Assembly: GCA_021850705.1 (NCBI GenBank)
Contig: JAJZKU010000004.1
Coordinates: forward strand, 1-60,256
Reading direction: 5' to 3'
Origin: Microcaldota archaeon
GTDB lineage: Archaea; Micrarchaeota; Micrarchaeia; Micrarchaeales; CABMGC01
DNA: 60,256 nt
Shown here: positions 1 to 8,352 of the stretch, piece after piece
Numbering within the stretch: position 1 is the stretch's first letter
Layout of the letters: each line of letters begins with the position of its first letter
Position numbers and translations under genes: made by a program
Notes under the pieces: model-generated
What the model was told of the DNA's origin: nothing
Databases searched by the model: none
Seen by the model: the letters and a program-made list of their open reading frames with translations, nothing else

Positions 1-198
1 AAAAGACTTGACAAGGCTCTGCTTCGCTTCCAGCACTGTATACTCATCATCATAGAGTATGTGCTGTAATACCCTGTAGCACCTTTTGCTGTGCTCGTGC
101 CTAGGAGTAAAGTTCTTAGGCAAAAACTGTACCGCTTCTTTTATTGCAGCTTCTATATCCTTCGCATCATACGTGACCGTGTGTGTATCTTCTGGCAT
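1..198 (-). CDS. Hypothetical protein, 3' part cut by window edge
   Basis: An open frame of 66 codons starts at ATG 196-198 and runs off the left edge with no stop. The start is preceded by GGGTGA at a normal spacing and by a TATA-like box at about 234-246, so this is a real gene start and not a chance frame. The visible part begins MPEDTHTVTYDAKD and is mixed helical and charged, with one cysteine (residue 40) and no membrane segment or signal peptide. I do not recognise the family and the rest of the protein lies outside the window. It is read leftward, away from the convergent end of aspS. Confidence 0.6.
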   Translation of the reverse strand, partial: MPEDTHTVTYDAKDIEAAIKEAVQFLPKNFTPRHEHSKRCYRVLQHILYDDEYTVLEAKQSLVKSF

Positions 199-233
199 CT
201 GTTCACCCTATCCCCACTATTACATGTACTTCA

Positions 234-246
234 AATAATATAAACC
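234..246 (-). promoter_or_regulatory. TATA-like box for the left-edge gene
   Basis: Read on the minus strand the sequence is GTTTATATTATTT, about 40 bases upstream of the ATG at 198, with GGGTGA just before that start. Archaeal promoters normally place TATA about 25 bases upstream of the transcript start, giving a short leader here. Confidence 0.4.
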
Positions 247-310
247 TGCTTGTGCCAAAGTGGCATTTCAGGTACACCGCTCCAAAACAGCAGAGATCAA
301 GCGATCCTGC

Positions 311-1624
311 TTAAGGTACGAGAAGGTCAGGAGTCCTTGGGAAGAGAACCGCTTCACGTATGTTCTGTATTCCCAGTATCTTCATGGTGAGCCTCTCTAT
401 GCCTATGCTGAAACCTCCATGTGGCGGAGCCCCGTATTTGAAGAATTCGCTGAACCACTTAAGGTTATCGACATTCAAACCTTTGCCCTTTGCCTGTTCT
501 ATTATCTTCTCATACCTGTGCTCCCTCTGCCCTCCGCTGCTTATCTCAAGCCCCTTGTACATGAGGTCTACGCTCCTGGCCCACTGCGGTTCATCGTCAA
601 AGCGCATGACGTAGAATGGCTTTATCGCATAAGGGAACCTGTTTACGAAGAAGAAATCAGAATTATACTTCTCTTTTACATACTTTCCAAGGGCAGCTTC
701 CCCCTGCTTGTTGTAATCTTCTTCCCCTCTTTTTGGTTTGAAGCCCAGCTCCTCAAGAATGTCATAGACTCCTGGGAATTCCAGAACAGGGAAATGCTCC
801 GGTATGCGTATATCAGCTTCAAACATGGCCAGCTCCTCCTTGCATTCATCCAAAACCGTCTTCATTGCGCTCTTTACCAGCCCTTCCTCAAGCTCCATCA
901 CATCCTTCTCATTCTCTATGTACGACATCTCTGCAGCGCATGTCCTGTGCTCTGTAAGGTGCATGGGAGTATTGCTAAGCTCTGCGCGCCAGCTCGGTCC
1001 TATCTCATAGACTCGCTCGAAGCCCGCGACCATCAGAAGCTGCCTGTGCAGCTGCGGATCCTGCCTCAGATATGCATTCTTGCCGAAGTGCTTTAGCTGG
1101 AATACTTCCGAGCCGCCTTCCGAAGAGGCACCCATCAGGCTAGGAGTAAAGGTCTGCATGAACTTCTGCGAATAAAGATACCTCTGCATCCCTTCCATCA
1201 GCTTCGACTGCACCAGGAAGACGGCCGTGTTCTTCTGGTTCCTCAGGTCCAGAGCCCTCCAGCTCAGCCTCTTGTCAACGCTGCTCTCATTCATTCCTTC
1301 AATGTCTATGGGAGAAGGCCCGCTGGTCTTGCTGACTATCTCTATCTTAGTAGGTAAGAGCTCCTTTCCAAGCGATGTCTTTATCTCCTTGGGCACCGTT
1401 CCCTCTACAATCACAAAATCATTTGGCATGAGCTGCTCTGCGACCTTGAGCAGTTCTGGCTCCATGCTGTTCTTCAATATTGTTACCTGGGCAGACCCTG
1501 TTATATCCCTGACCCATACGAAAATGGCGCTCTTGAGATTGTTTACCTTTACTACTCTTCCGCCTACCCTCGCCCTGCTCCCATGTTCCAGCTTCATGTC
1601 CTTTATATACTCTACTCTAAGCAC
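311..1624 (-). CDS. aspS: Aspartyl-tRNA synthetase, archaeal type
   Basis: A 437-residue class II synthetase that charges tRNA-Asp with aspartate in the cytoplasm. An OB-fold anticodon-binding domain fills about residues 15-100. The catalytic core follows, with class II motif 2 at FERVYEIGPSWRAE (about 202-215) and motif 3 near the C-terminus (GIERLTMKILG, with the final FPRTPDL). The length and the compact C-terminus match the archaeal/eukaryotic form, not the longer bacterial enzyme. The start is GTG, and a TATA box lies about 25 bases upstream, so the transcript is probably leaderless. Whether it also charges tRNA-Asn cannot be judged, because no gatABC or asnS is in view. Confidence 0.95.
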   Translation of the reverse strand: MLRVEYIKDMKLEHGSRARVGGRVVKVNNLKSAIFVWVRDITGSAQVTILKNSMEPELLKVAEQLMPNDFVIVEGTVPKEIKTSLGKELLPTKIEIVSKTSGPSPIDIEGMNESSVDKRLSWRALDLRNQKNTAVFLVQSKLMEGMQRYLYSQKFMQTFTPSLMGASSEGGSEVFQLKHFGKNAYLRQDPQLHRQLLMVAGFERVYEIGPSWRAELSNTPMHLTEHRTCAAEMSYIENEKDVMELEEGLVKSAMKTVLDECKEELAMFEADIRIPEHFPVLEFPGVYDILEELGFKPKRGEEDYNKQGEAALGKYVKEKYNSDFFFVNRFPYAIKPFYVMRFDDEPQWARSVDLMYKGLEISSGGQREHRYEKIIEQAKGKGLNVDNLKWFSEFFKYGAPPHGGFSIGIERLTMKILGIQNIREAVLFPRTPDLLVP

Positions 1625-1644
1625 AATATCACTCTGACGTATTG

Positions 1645-1651
1645 CTTTATA
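1645..1651 (-). promoter_or_regulatory. TATA box of aspS
   Basis: Minus-strand TATAAAG lies about 25 bases before the GTG start of aspS, which predicts transcription beginning at or next to the start codon. Confidence 0.5.
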
Positions 1652-1697
1652 CAGGGAATTTTATTAAAACGTTATGTATAATATTAGAGGCGATCTA

Positions 1698-1832
1698 ATG
1701 TGCAAAGTCTGTCAAACTATGATAGGATGCAGTTGCTACTGCAAGGATATATGGCGTGCAGCAGAGTACAACCATACGACTAAGAAGGAGGAGCAGTACT
1801 GCTCAAAGTGCAACCATGCAACTCCATCATGA
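1698..1832 (+). CDS. Small Cys-rich zinc-ribbon-like protein (44 aa)
   Basis: A 44-residue frame with seven cysteines. It starts MCKVCQTMIGCSCYCKDIW and ends with a second CxxC pair (YCSKCNH), which suggests one or two structural zinc or iron sites. The ATG at 1698 follows GAGG by seven bases, a good ribosome binding site. An in-frame ATG at 1674 would add eight residues but lies too close to the TATA-like TTATTAAAA around 1660. The gene sits 15 bases before the MTH1-like Nudix gene and is probably cotranscribed with it and msrB. No family recognised; a metal-binding or redox role is inference. Confidence 0.55.
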   Translation: MCKVCQTMIGCSCYCKDIWRAAEYNHTTKKEEQYCSKCNHATPS

Positions 1833-1847
1833 TATGTGTAGATATTT

Positions 1848-2375
1848 ATGGAATTGAATACTCTTTCCGATTATGAGAGCGCGTATCCGCACCTGCGGAA
1901 AGTAACTCTATGCTATCTTATTGACAAAGAGGGGCTGGTTCTCATAGCAATGAAGAAGAGGGGCTTCGGCGTAGGCAAATGGAACGGAGTAGGTGGCAAG
2001 CTTGCCGAAGGAGAATCAGTCGAAGATGCATTATTGAGAGAGACAAAAGAAGAGATAGCTGTTGATCTCAAGTCATTCAGGAAGACAGGCGTGATAAGAT
2101 TCTACTTTAGCGGAGAGGAGAGTTCCAAGTTTAACCAGGAGGTGCATGTATTCATAGCCGATTCATGGGAGGGCGAACCCAGGGAAAGCGAGGAGATGAA
2201 GCCCAAGTGGGTCCATCCTAAAGACCTTCCTTTGGAAGAGATGTGGCCTGATGACAGGTACTGGCTGAAAGACGCGCTGAATGGCAATTACATCACAGCG
2301 TCCTTTCTCTTCGACGAAAATAGCAATGTCAAGGAGAGTGACATACAGATAAAACCAAAGGCGAATATAGTATGA
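1848..2375 (+). CDS. MTH1-like Nudix hydrolase (oxidised purine dNTP diphosphatase)
   Basis: A 175-residue Nudix protein with a complete Nudix box (G50 to about residue 72; R64, E65, E68, E69). Unlike most prokaryotic Nudix enzymes it follows mammalian MTH1/NUDT1 along much of its length: the run [16 protein letters not shown] before the box, EVHVF in the middle, and WPDDRYW at 133-139, the place of MTH1's base-recognising Asp119/Asp120. The predicted activity is removal of oxidised purine triphosphates such as 8-oxo-dGTP from the nucleotide pool. The stop overlaps the msrB start (ATGA), so the two are translationally coupled, which fits an oxidative-damage repair operon. Substrate is inferred from similarity recalled from memory. 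Confidence 0.85.
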   Translation: MELNTLSDYESAYPHLRKVTLCYLIDKEGLVLIAMKKRGFGVGKWNGVGGKLAEGESVEDALLRETKEEIAVDLKSFRKTGVIRFYFSGEESSKFNQEVHVFIADSWEGEPRESEEMKPKWVHPKDLPLEEMWPDDRYWLKDALNGNYITASFLFDENSNVKESDIQIKPKANIV

Positions 2376-2752
2376 AACTCAACAAACTCACAAAGGAAGA
2401 GGAGAAGGTAATCGTGCACAAAGGGACAGAGCGTCCTTTCTCCGGTGAATATGATGACTTCTACGAAAAGGGCATATATGTCTGCAGGCGCTGCGAAGCT
2501 CCATTATACAAGTCAGATGACAAGTTTGATGCGCACTGCGGCTGGCCGAGCTTCGACCAGGAGATTCCAGGGGCTGTGAAAAGGTTGCCTGATCCTGATG
2601 GGAGAAGGACTGAGATAGAGTGTGCAAGATGCGGAGCGCATCTTGGCCATGTCTTTATTGGAGAAGGGCTTACTCCAAAGAATACAAGATACTGTGTAAA
2701 TTCAATCTCCATGAAGTTTATCCTTGAAGCAAAGGATAAACACAAGGCATGA
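2372..2752 (+). CDS. msrB: Peptide-methionine (R)-S-oxide reductase
   Basis: A 126-residue MsrB that reduces the R epimer of methionine sulfoxide in proteins. It carries the zinc-binding cysteines as two CxxC pairs (C38/C41 and C84/C87), and the catalytic cysteine at C108 in RYCVNS. Length is normal for a single-domain MsrB. It is coupled to the MTH1-like gene by a four-base overlap. The matching msrA lies 2.5 kb downstream, with an efflux gene, a kinase and a dead msrA start between. Msr enzymes usually draw electrons from thioredoxin; none is visible here. Confidence 0.95.
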   Translation: MKLNKLTKEEEKVIVHKGTERPFSGEYDDFYEKGIYVCRRCEAPLYKSDDKFDAHCGWPSFDQEIPGAVKRLPDPDGRRTEIECARCGAHLGHVFIGEGLTPKNTRYCVNSISMKFILEAKDKHKA

Positions 2753-2845
2753 TTGGCAAAATGCAGTTATGTCCACTGCATTGATTTAAATAGATACTCT
2801 ACAAATTATGCAGTATCTTATTTCACCAATCGCTTACTGCAAATA

Positions 2846-4375
2846 ATGGACGTTTATGTTGATATAATGGCTGGGAAGAGCGCCAATCCTGCGGCTGAGA
2901 AAAAACCTATTCACGAGAACATAATACTCGGAGTGATACTGATAGCCGTGCTCATGGCGGCAATAGACTCTACCATAGTGCTTCTCGCCTTCCCTGCGAT
3001 TGTAAGCTCGCTCCATTCGAACCTTGCAACGATAATCTGGGTAATACTAATCTACATGCTTGTCAGCGCAGTTGCAACCACGCAGTTCGGAAAGGTCGGG
3101 GACATGTTTGGCAGGAGCAGGGTGTTCATAGCCGGTTTAGTTGTATTCACAATATCATCATTTCTCTGCGGAATAGCTCCAACTGACGTACTGCTCATAG
3201 TATTCAGGGCGATACAGGGGCTAGGCGGGGCGATGATCTCGGCTACAAGCGGAGCGATAATAGCCGATACCTTCGAAAGGCAGAGGATAGGCAGGGCATT
3301 CGGCTTCACAGCAATGGCATATAATGTAGGGGCGATACTTGGCATAGTCCTTGGCGGAGTTATAACCACCTTCATAGGATGGCAGTACATATTCTTCATA
3401 AATGTGCCTATAGGCATAGTTGCATTGATTCTGGGAGTGAAGTACATAAAGGACAAGCAGATCTTCGGAGCTAAGCTTGATATAGCCGGCATGGTGACGC
3501 TGGCTGTCTCTCTTTCCCTGCTTCTTTATGGGGGGATAGGTTTTGCGTCTACAGGAACAAGTCTTATTAACATCGCATCCGTCTTTGCAGGCGTACTGCT
3601 TATTATCGCATTCTATTTCATAGAGAAGAAAGCAGAGAGCCCTACCATACCATTCGACATGTTCGACAACAAGGTATTCAGGAATTCTGTTCTTGCTGCT
3701 CTTCTCCAGGGATTGGGCTTCCTTGGAGTAGTATTCATGCTTATAATGTATATGCAGGGAGTAAGAGGCTTTACGCCATTCTATGCCTCTCTTCTTCTTG
3801 TACCTGGTTATGTAATAAGCGGGATAGTCGCTCCTTATATGGGAAGGCTATCAGACAAGCACGGCGCAAGGATAGTCGCAACTCTTGGAATAGTACTACA
3901 GCTTCTCGGAGTAGTCGTATACCTATTCATAGCGCAGAATACTACGATATACCTGATAATATTAGGTTCATTAATAATGGGCATAGGAGGAGCGATGTTC
4001 TGGCCTGCAAATAGCAGCGCCATAATGGCACATGCTGAACAGAGACGATTCGGAATCGCCTCAGGACTATCAAGGCTCTTCTCTACAATGGGCATGATGG
4101 GCAGCTTCATAGTCGTCTTTGTAGTTGCAGCATTCTCTATCCCACGTGCTCAAGCCTTTGAGATATTCGTAGGAACATCCACAATCTCAGGAAATATAGC
4201 CGGAGCCTTCATCACAGGCATGCGCTACTCATTCGTAGCGATGATAGTTATACTTGCAATAGCCGGTGCGATCTCACTTGTAAGGGGAAAAGAAGACAGA
4301 TCTGCAAGCCATAGTGCAGAACAGCCAAAGTCTAAGAATCCTGAGGATAAGAGAACGAAGTCAGGGCAGAAGTAA
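2846..4375 (+). CDS. MFS drug/proton antiporter, DHA2 (EmrB/QacA) family
   Basis: An integral membrane exporter of about 509 residues with the many hydrophobic segments expected of the 14-helix DHA2 family. Motif A is seen as GKVGDMFGRSR after the second helix. Motif C is the GAILGIVLGGVI run in helix five, followed by GWQYIFFINVPIG, which is diagnostic of proton-coupled antiporters. The charged tail is cytoplasmic. The frame is open from 2753, but ATG 2846 (MDVYVDIMAGK) is the first good start below a TATA-like TTTAAATA at 2783-2792; ATG 2867 is also possible. The substrate is unknown; toxic organic ions are typical of the family. Confidence 0.9.
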   Translation: MDVYVDIMAGKSANPAAEKKPIHENIILGVILIAVLMAAIDSTIVLLAFPAIVSSLHSNLATIIWVILIYMLVSAVATTQFGKVGDMFGRSRVFIAGLVVFTISSFLCGIAPTDVLLIVFRAIQGLGGAMISATSGAIIADTFERQRIGRAFGFTAMAYNVGAILGIVLGGVITTFIGWQYIFFINVPIGIVALILGVKYIKDKQIFGAKLDIAGMVTLAVSLSLLLYGGIGFASTGTSLINIASVFAGVLLIIAFYFIEKKAESPTIPFDMFDNKVFRNSVLAALLQGLGFLGVVFMLIMYMQGVRGFTPFYASLLLVPGYVISGIVAPYMGRLSDKHGARIVATLGIVLQLLGVVVYLFIAQNTTIYLIILGSLIMGIGGAMFWPANSSAIMAHAEQRRFGIASGLSRLFSTMGMMGSFIVVFVVAAFSIPRAQAFEIFVGTSTISGNIAGAFITGMRYSFVAMIVILAIAGAISLVRGKEDRSASHSAEQPKSKNPEDKRTKSGQK

Positions 4376-4451
4376 ACGGGAATAAGCCAAGGACTACCTC
4401 CTTCCAACATTTCAGTATAAGGTATTTATTTCTTCTCGATAATAATAAAGC

Positions 4452-4511
4452 ATGGGAGAAGGTACTATCATACTCGGAGCAGGCTGCTTCTGGTGCACTA
4501 AACTACACTAA
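4452..4511 (+). pseudogene. Remnant of an msrA gene (N-terminal catalytic segment only)
   Basis: The 19-codon frame starts MGEGTIILGAGCFWCTK and stops five codons after the catalytic GCFWCT motif of methionine sulfoxide reductase A. The intact msrA at 5223 begins MSKSIVLGGGCFWCTQ, so this is a second, decayed copy. A TATA-like TATTTATTTC sits about 30 bases upstream. I cannot trace the rest of MsrA downstream: the following 90 bases, which include inverted arms GCTTTTG/CAAAAGC at 4518-4546, do not encode it in any frame. Confidence 0.7.
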
Positions 4512-4606
4512 ACTGCTGCTTTTGTCTGTGGACATAAGGCAAAAGCCATAGCCCTACTACAATATCATGGTGCTGACTCAATCTATGAATGAATCTGAGA
4601 TAGAGC

Positions 4607-5110
4607 CTACTTTTTAGTGATTATACGAAATATTTGATTCGGCGATAACGACGCATCAATAAAAATTAATCCATTTTCCTTTGCCCTTCTATCGACTGAA
4701 TTTATCCAACCAAAAACAAGTTCCTTCTGGTGCTTGGTCTTGCCGAAGTCATAAGGGCCTGTTCTGGTTTTCAGTCTTTTAGCCAACAACTTCTTGTCTG
4801 CTTTAAGGTAGTATGTTCTATCAAAGAGGTCAAGAACATCAAACTGATTATCTGCACCACCGAATAGATATAATTCACGATTATCTTTTAACAATTTCTT
4901 AAGTTTCCTTACATTCCAGCGCCATCTATGTTCGGACAGCCATTTTTTACTGGCATGTTTCATCATTCGTTTAACATGTCCTCTTTTATCGAGCCATTTA
5001 CCAAGCTCTTCGTCTCCATCAAAAGCAGTCTTGCCTTTCTTTATAAAATAAGCTGTCAGTGTAGTCTTTCCAGTGCCAGGCATGCCAATTACCAGGACGT
5101 GTTTATGCAT
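4607..5110 (-). CDS. P-loop nucleotide/small-molecule kinase-like protein
   Basis: A 167-residue P-loop protein of the adenylate/shikimate-kinase type. Walker A is GMPGTGKTT (residues 9-17). A short DGDE stretch about 25 residues later occupies the substrate-binding position, and the basic segment around LAKRLKTRTG matches the kinase lid. No recognisable substrate signature is present, so the target could be a nucleoside, a cofactor or a small metabolite. It is convergent with the msrA remnant and diverges from msrA. Confidence 0.65.
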   Translation of the reverse strand: MHKHVLVIGMPGTGKTTLTAYFIKKGKTAFDGDEELGKWLDKRGHVKRMMKHASKKWLSEHRWRWNVRKLKKLLKDNRELYLFGGADNQFDVLDLFDRTYYLKADKKLLAKRLKTRTGPYDFGKTKHQKELVFGWINSVDRRAKENGLIFIDASLSPNQIFRIITKK

Positions 5111-5191
5111 AGATTAAATATTTACCACACCTATATAAATACAATCTTACTTTTGACCGATTGATGCAAAAGAATAAGAGTGTTTGATGCC

Positions 5192-5200
5192 GATATATTA
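5192..5200 (+). promoter_or_regulatory. TATA box of msrA
   Basis: GATATATTA is centred about 27 bases before the ATG at 5223, so a leaderless msrA transcript is predicted. Confidence 0.5.
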
Positions 5201-5222
5201 ATTGTCTTGTAATGTGGTATTG

Positions 5223-5741
5223 ATGTCTAAGTCAATAGTACTCGGTGGCGGTTGTTTTTGGTGTACTCAGGCGATATTTGATATGTTTAAGGGAGTTGTC
5301 AAGACAACGCCTGGATACGCAGGAGGGCATACCAAGAATCCGACATATGAGCAGGTGTGCAGTGGCGATACAGGGCATGCTGAAGTCATAAAGGTAGATT
5401 ACGATCCCGATGTAGCGAGTCTTGATAAGCTGCTGGAGATATTCTTCGCTGCACATGATCCGACATCGGTCAACCAACAAGGCGCAGATGTCGGCTCGCA
5501 GTATCGTTCCATAATACTATACACAGATGAGAAGGACAGGAAAGTGATAGAGGCTTACATAAAGGGCATTGCTGGCAACTTCAAGAAGCCCATTGCAACT
5601 GAGGTCAGGAAGCTGGACTCATTCTATCCATCTGAAGATTACCATAAGGACTACTACAAACTTAACCCTTTTCAGCCTTATTGCATGCTTGTCATCAGGC
5701 CTAAAATTGGAAAGATAAAGAAGGAGTTTGATCTGAAGTGA
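5223..5741 (+). CDS. msrA: Peptide-methionine (S)-S-oxide reductase
   Basis: A 172-residue MsrA that reduces the S epimer of methionine sulfoxide. The catalytic motif GGGCFWCT occupies residues 8-15 (C11 nucleophile, C14 nearby). The family block TPGYAGG is next, then GHAEVIKVDYDP and the central FFAAHDPTSVNQQGADVGSQYRS. The frame is open from TTG 5202, but the promoter spacing and family N-termini favour ATG 5223. Together with msrB upstream it gives full methionine sulfoxide repair. Confidence 0.96.
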   Translation: MSKSIVLGGGCFWCTQAIFDMFKGVVKTTPGYAGGHTKNPTYEQVCSGDTGHAEVIKVDYDPDVASLDKLLEIFFAAHDPTSVNQQGADVGSQYRSIILYTDEKDRKVIEAYIKGIAGNFKKPIATEVRKLDSFYPSEDYHKDYYKLNPFQPYCMLVIRPKIGKIKKEFDLK

Positions 5742-5748
5742 GACCTTA

Positions 5749-6069
5749 TTACTTCCTACCCATTTTTACTGAAGATACTGCATAATGTCCTGTATCGCGT
5801 ATAAGGCGTATTATACGTTTATGGTAGTTGGAAGCGAAGACGAATATGACAAAGACAATAACTGTCATTATCACTATGAGGGTAAGCCCGTAGTTCAGCC
5901 ATTTTATAACAGAGCTTATATTTGAAGAGTAAGCGTGCAATGAGACCAACGTGGCTATTGCTATAGATACGTCTGCAAAAAGCGACACGTATGCAAGCCT
6001 GTCAAGCATGCGCTTGTAGAATTCCGCCTTTTCAAGGCTTTTAAGTTTCTCCTTATTCAGGTCCACCAA
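5749..6069 (-). CDS. Small membrane protein with two or three helices, unknown
   Basis: A 106-residue protein with a charged N-terminus (MVDLNKEKLKSLEKAEFYK), a first hydrophobic stretch around residues 25-45, a stronger one around 58-80 (LTLIVIMTVIVFVIFVFAS), and a basic tail. This fits a small inner-membrane protein with both ends in the cytoplasm. It converges on msrA with only a few bases between stops and lies downstream of the histidine phosphatase gene. No family recognised. Confidence 0.6.
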   Translation of the reverse strand: MVDLNKEKLKSLEKAEFYKRMLDRLAYVSLFADVSIAIATLVSLHAYSSNISSVIKWLNYGLTLIVIMTVIVFVIFVFASNYHKRIIRLIRDTGHYAVSSVKMGRK

Positions 6070-6107
6070 TTAGATCTCCGGATAGACTTAGATGGAAACA
6101 ATTAAAA

Positions 6108-6731
6108 TCATTTTAGATGGACAAAGTCATTGAAGGTAATGAGCCGCCATCTGCCATCGGCTTGCACATCGCATTCCGTTATGCCTGTATTCTCAGTGCG
6201 CATGAACTTCACAATCCTTTCGAAGCTCTCAGGATCAAGGGAATCTCCGAAGAGACCTACTGCAAGTATCATCCTTATAAGGCCGCTGTGCGTGCACACC
6301 AGCACATGCTCCTCCTTCCTGCCTTCTATATACTTTACAACCTTTTTCCCTCTGTCTATCCTGTCGAATATATTCTCTTCGTCAGAGTAGTGCCATTTTG
6401 GGTCTCCTGAATGTTCTACCATTATCTTCTTTATCTTTAGAGAATAAGCTGAATCATGCTTCTTCCCCTCAACTTCAGATGGATTCTTGAATTCGTTCAG
6501 AAGGCTGGTATAAACAACCGGCCTGTCTATTCTTTTTGATATTATCCTTGCAGTATGCGCCGCACGCTCATACCTGCTTGAAAGTATTACATCTACATCT
6601 ACGCCAACGAATCTCTCTGCTATCGTCTCTACCTGCTTGATTCCTGTCTCAGACAGCTTGGTATCCGGTGGCTGATGTATTCCCTTTCCATTCAGCCTGC
6701 TATGACCATGCCTTACTAAGAATACCTTCAT
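6108..6731 (-). CDS. Histidine phosphatase family protein (phosphoglycerate-mutase-like)
   Basis: A 207-residue branch-1 histidine phosphatase. The phosphohistidine motif is LVRHGHSR (residues 5-12). The second histidine is in VCTHSGLIRMIL near residue 150, and LSSRYERAAHTARII supplies the conserved arginine. Members remove phosphate from sugars, nucleotides or proteins, or act as phosphoglycerate mutases. The sequence alone does not decide which, and the enlarged middle (FKNPSEVEGKK and following) is not typical of GpmA. Located between the small membrane protein and the DUF84 NTPase, same strand. Confidence 0.85.
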   Translation of the reverse strand: MKVFLVRHGHSRLNGKGIHQPPDTKLSETGIKQVETIAERFVGVDVDVILSSRYERAAHTARIISKRIDRPVVYTSLLNEFKNPSEVEGKKHDSAYSLKIKKIMVEHSGDPKWHYSDEENIFDRIDRGKKVVKYIEGRKEEHVLVCTHSGLIRMILAVGLFGDSLDPESFERIVKFMRTENTGITECDVQADGRWRLITFNDFVHLK

Positions 6732-6782
6732 GATAAGATCACAAGATAATAAAGTTAAAAATGCTTAATAAATGCAATGCAA

Positions 6783-7316
6783 TCAGTAGAGCTCCTTGTT
6801 CTCCAGATGTATCAGTGCCATATGCACGGCCTGCTTTGTATAATCCTTCCTTGTGACTCTGCCATTTGTCAAAAGGCCTATCGCACCCTCTGCAGATCCG
6901 ATCTTCTTATTTTCAGTAAGGCCCAGCTTGTAAAAGGCATCGTTTGCTGTTATCCCAAGCTCATTTATCATATCCGTTACCTTCTTGGGAAACTCGAAAG
7001 CGCATGAAAGGCCAAGGTTGTGCTTCTTCCCATCATATATCGAGCACGCGCAGAAATCCATGCTCCCGCTCTTTGTATGCGGCACCTTCATCAGCCCGGA
7101 TTCTATGCCTATACTGTAATCACAGTCCTTAAATGCAGCTTCAGCCCTATTCACTGCACCCTGAACGGTCTCTTCCAAGGATTTAGGCTGCTCTGAAACT
7201 CCTGTATCAACCGCAATACCCTCCACGTCTGCCTCTTTCAGTACAGGATAATCACCAAGAGCCTCCCTTACTGCCGATACCTTTACCATGTTTGTAGAAG
7301 CCACTACTATCTTCAT
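6783..7316 (-). CDS. Non-canonical purine NTP phosphatase, DUF84/YjjX family
   Basis: A 177-residue protein starting MKIVVASTNMVKVSAV, the pattern of the ITPase-related DUF84/YjjX fold. Also seen are the family blocks GVSEQPKSLEETVQGA and IGIESGL. Known members hydrolyse inosine and xanthosine triphosphates, keeping deaminated purines out of nucleic acids. It is one of several nucleotide-sanitation enzymes in the window. It faces the MinD-like gene, with about 107 bases of divergent promoter between. Confidence 0.85.
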   Translation of the reverse strand: MKIVVASTNMVKVSAVREALGDYPVLKEADVEGIAVDTGVSEQPKSLEETVQGAVNRAEAAFKDCDYSIGIESGLMKVPHTKSGSMDFCACSIYDGKKHNLGLSCAFEFPKKVTDMINELGITANDAFYKLGLTENKKIGSAEGAIGLLTNGRVTRKDYTKQAVHMALIHLENKELY

Positions 7317-7423
7317 ATAATCATCAGAATTTACAGTATTAGCGCAGATTATTATTTGTTATCATACGTCTGAAAACATACGCATATGTTTATAATGTTT
7401 GTCAGAAATTTAATACTGGTTAT

Positions 7424-8224
7424 ATGGATAAGAAACCATTCGTCATAATGGTAGCATCGCAGAAAGGCGGAGTTGGAAAGACTACAGTTGCTATAAACCT
7501 TGCAGCTGCATTGATATATCAGGATTATAAGGTCCTGCTCGTCGATACGGATGTTGACTCATTCAGTATAATGGAACATCTGGGGATACAAGGAGTGGGC
7601 AACGGATTCAAGGAGATAGTGACAGGAAAGGCTGAGATAGAGAATTCACTCTTCGTATACCAGAACATAGATCTTGCAATAATACTCGGTTCTCCTGCAG
7701 ATGAGTCAATGACCTTCAAGCCGGAGCAGCTTGTAAAATTCTATTCGCAGCTTGTAAAGCAGCCCTATGATTTCATAATACTGGATACAAAGCCAGGTAT
7801 GTTCCCAAGCGCGATAGCCAGATACCTTAATGATGTGATAATAGTGTCAACTCCTGATTCTCCATCAATCGCAAGCAGTGCAAAGCTTGCTGCGTACTGC
7901 GAGAAACTCAAAGTCTCGCGCAGGCTTGTAATCAACAGATCAGGGTACAGCAAATTTGAGATGAGCAAGGAGGACACTGAAAAGATGTTCGGAGATGTAG
8001 CTTTTGTCTCTATACCTGAAGACAAGATAGTTCCGGAAAGCCTGTCGAAACAAAAACCTGTCTATCTGATAGACAGGGGTTCGCCTTTCGCTGCTGCTAT
8101 AGACCAGATTGCAAGAGTGTATGGTCTCAAGGCAGGCGACACGGATAACAGTTCTGTAAAGGCCAAGAGGAGAGGCTTCTTCGAGAAGATCGCCTGGTGG
8201 GGCGCAAAAGACGGGAACAAATAA
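7424..8224 (+). CDS. ParA/MinD-family ATPase with C-terminal membrane-targeting helix
   Basis: A 266-residue SIMIBI-class ATPase. The deviant Walker A is QKGGVGKTT (about residues 13-21), with the signature lysine; the switch region is VDTDVDS and Walker B is FIILDTKPG. The last 25 residues include KRRGFFEKIAWWGAK, a basic amphipathic helix with aromatic residues like MinD membrane anchors, so a membrane-oscillating or polar-positioning role is more likely than plasmid partition. No parB-like partner or parS-type repeats are adjacent, which supports MinD over ParA. The promoter is ATGTTTATAATG about 35 bases upstream. Confidence 0.85.
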   Translation: MDKKPFVIMVASQKGGVGKTTVAINLAAALIYQDYKVLLVDTDVDSFSIMEHLGIQGVGNGFKEIVTGKAEIENSLFVYQNIDLAIILGSPADESMTFKPEQLVKFYSQLVKQPYDFIILDTKPGMFPSAIARYLNDVIIVSTPDSPSIASSAKLAAYCEKLKVSRRLVINRSGYSKFEMSKEDTEKMFGDVAFVSIPEDKIVPESLSKQKPVYLIDRGSPFAAAIDQIARVYGLKAGDTDNSSVKAKRRGFFEKIAWWGAKDGNK

Positions 8225-8225
8225 T

Positions 8226-8240
8226 CCTTATTGCCAATAA
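8226..8240. terminator. Small hairpin between convergent genes
   Basis: CTTATT-GCC-AATAAG is a perfect six-base stem two bases past the stop of the MinD-like gene. It may terminate either or both of the convergent transcripts. The remaining 110 bases up to 8352 show nothing else. Confidence 0.35.
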
Positions 8241-8352
8241 GCGAACATTAAATGAATGACAGTAAGACTATTGCCATACTATGAACGTGGTGTAGCTGTA
8301 CATCTGATTCTGCTATTCTTAAAGTAAATCGAGAGAATACTTAACGCAGCCT

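Noticed and set aside
260-1096. Long open frame of 278 codons on the plus strand
   Set aside because: It lies wholly antisense to aspS, which has all class II synthetase motifs; its translation has no recognisable domain.
7424-8224. Plasmid partition ParA marking an integrated replicon
   Set aside because: There is no ParB-like gene or iteron array nearby, and the C-terminal amphipathic helix favours a MinD-type protein.
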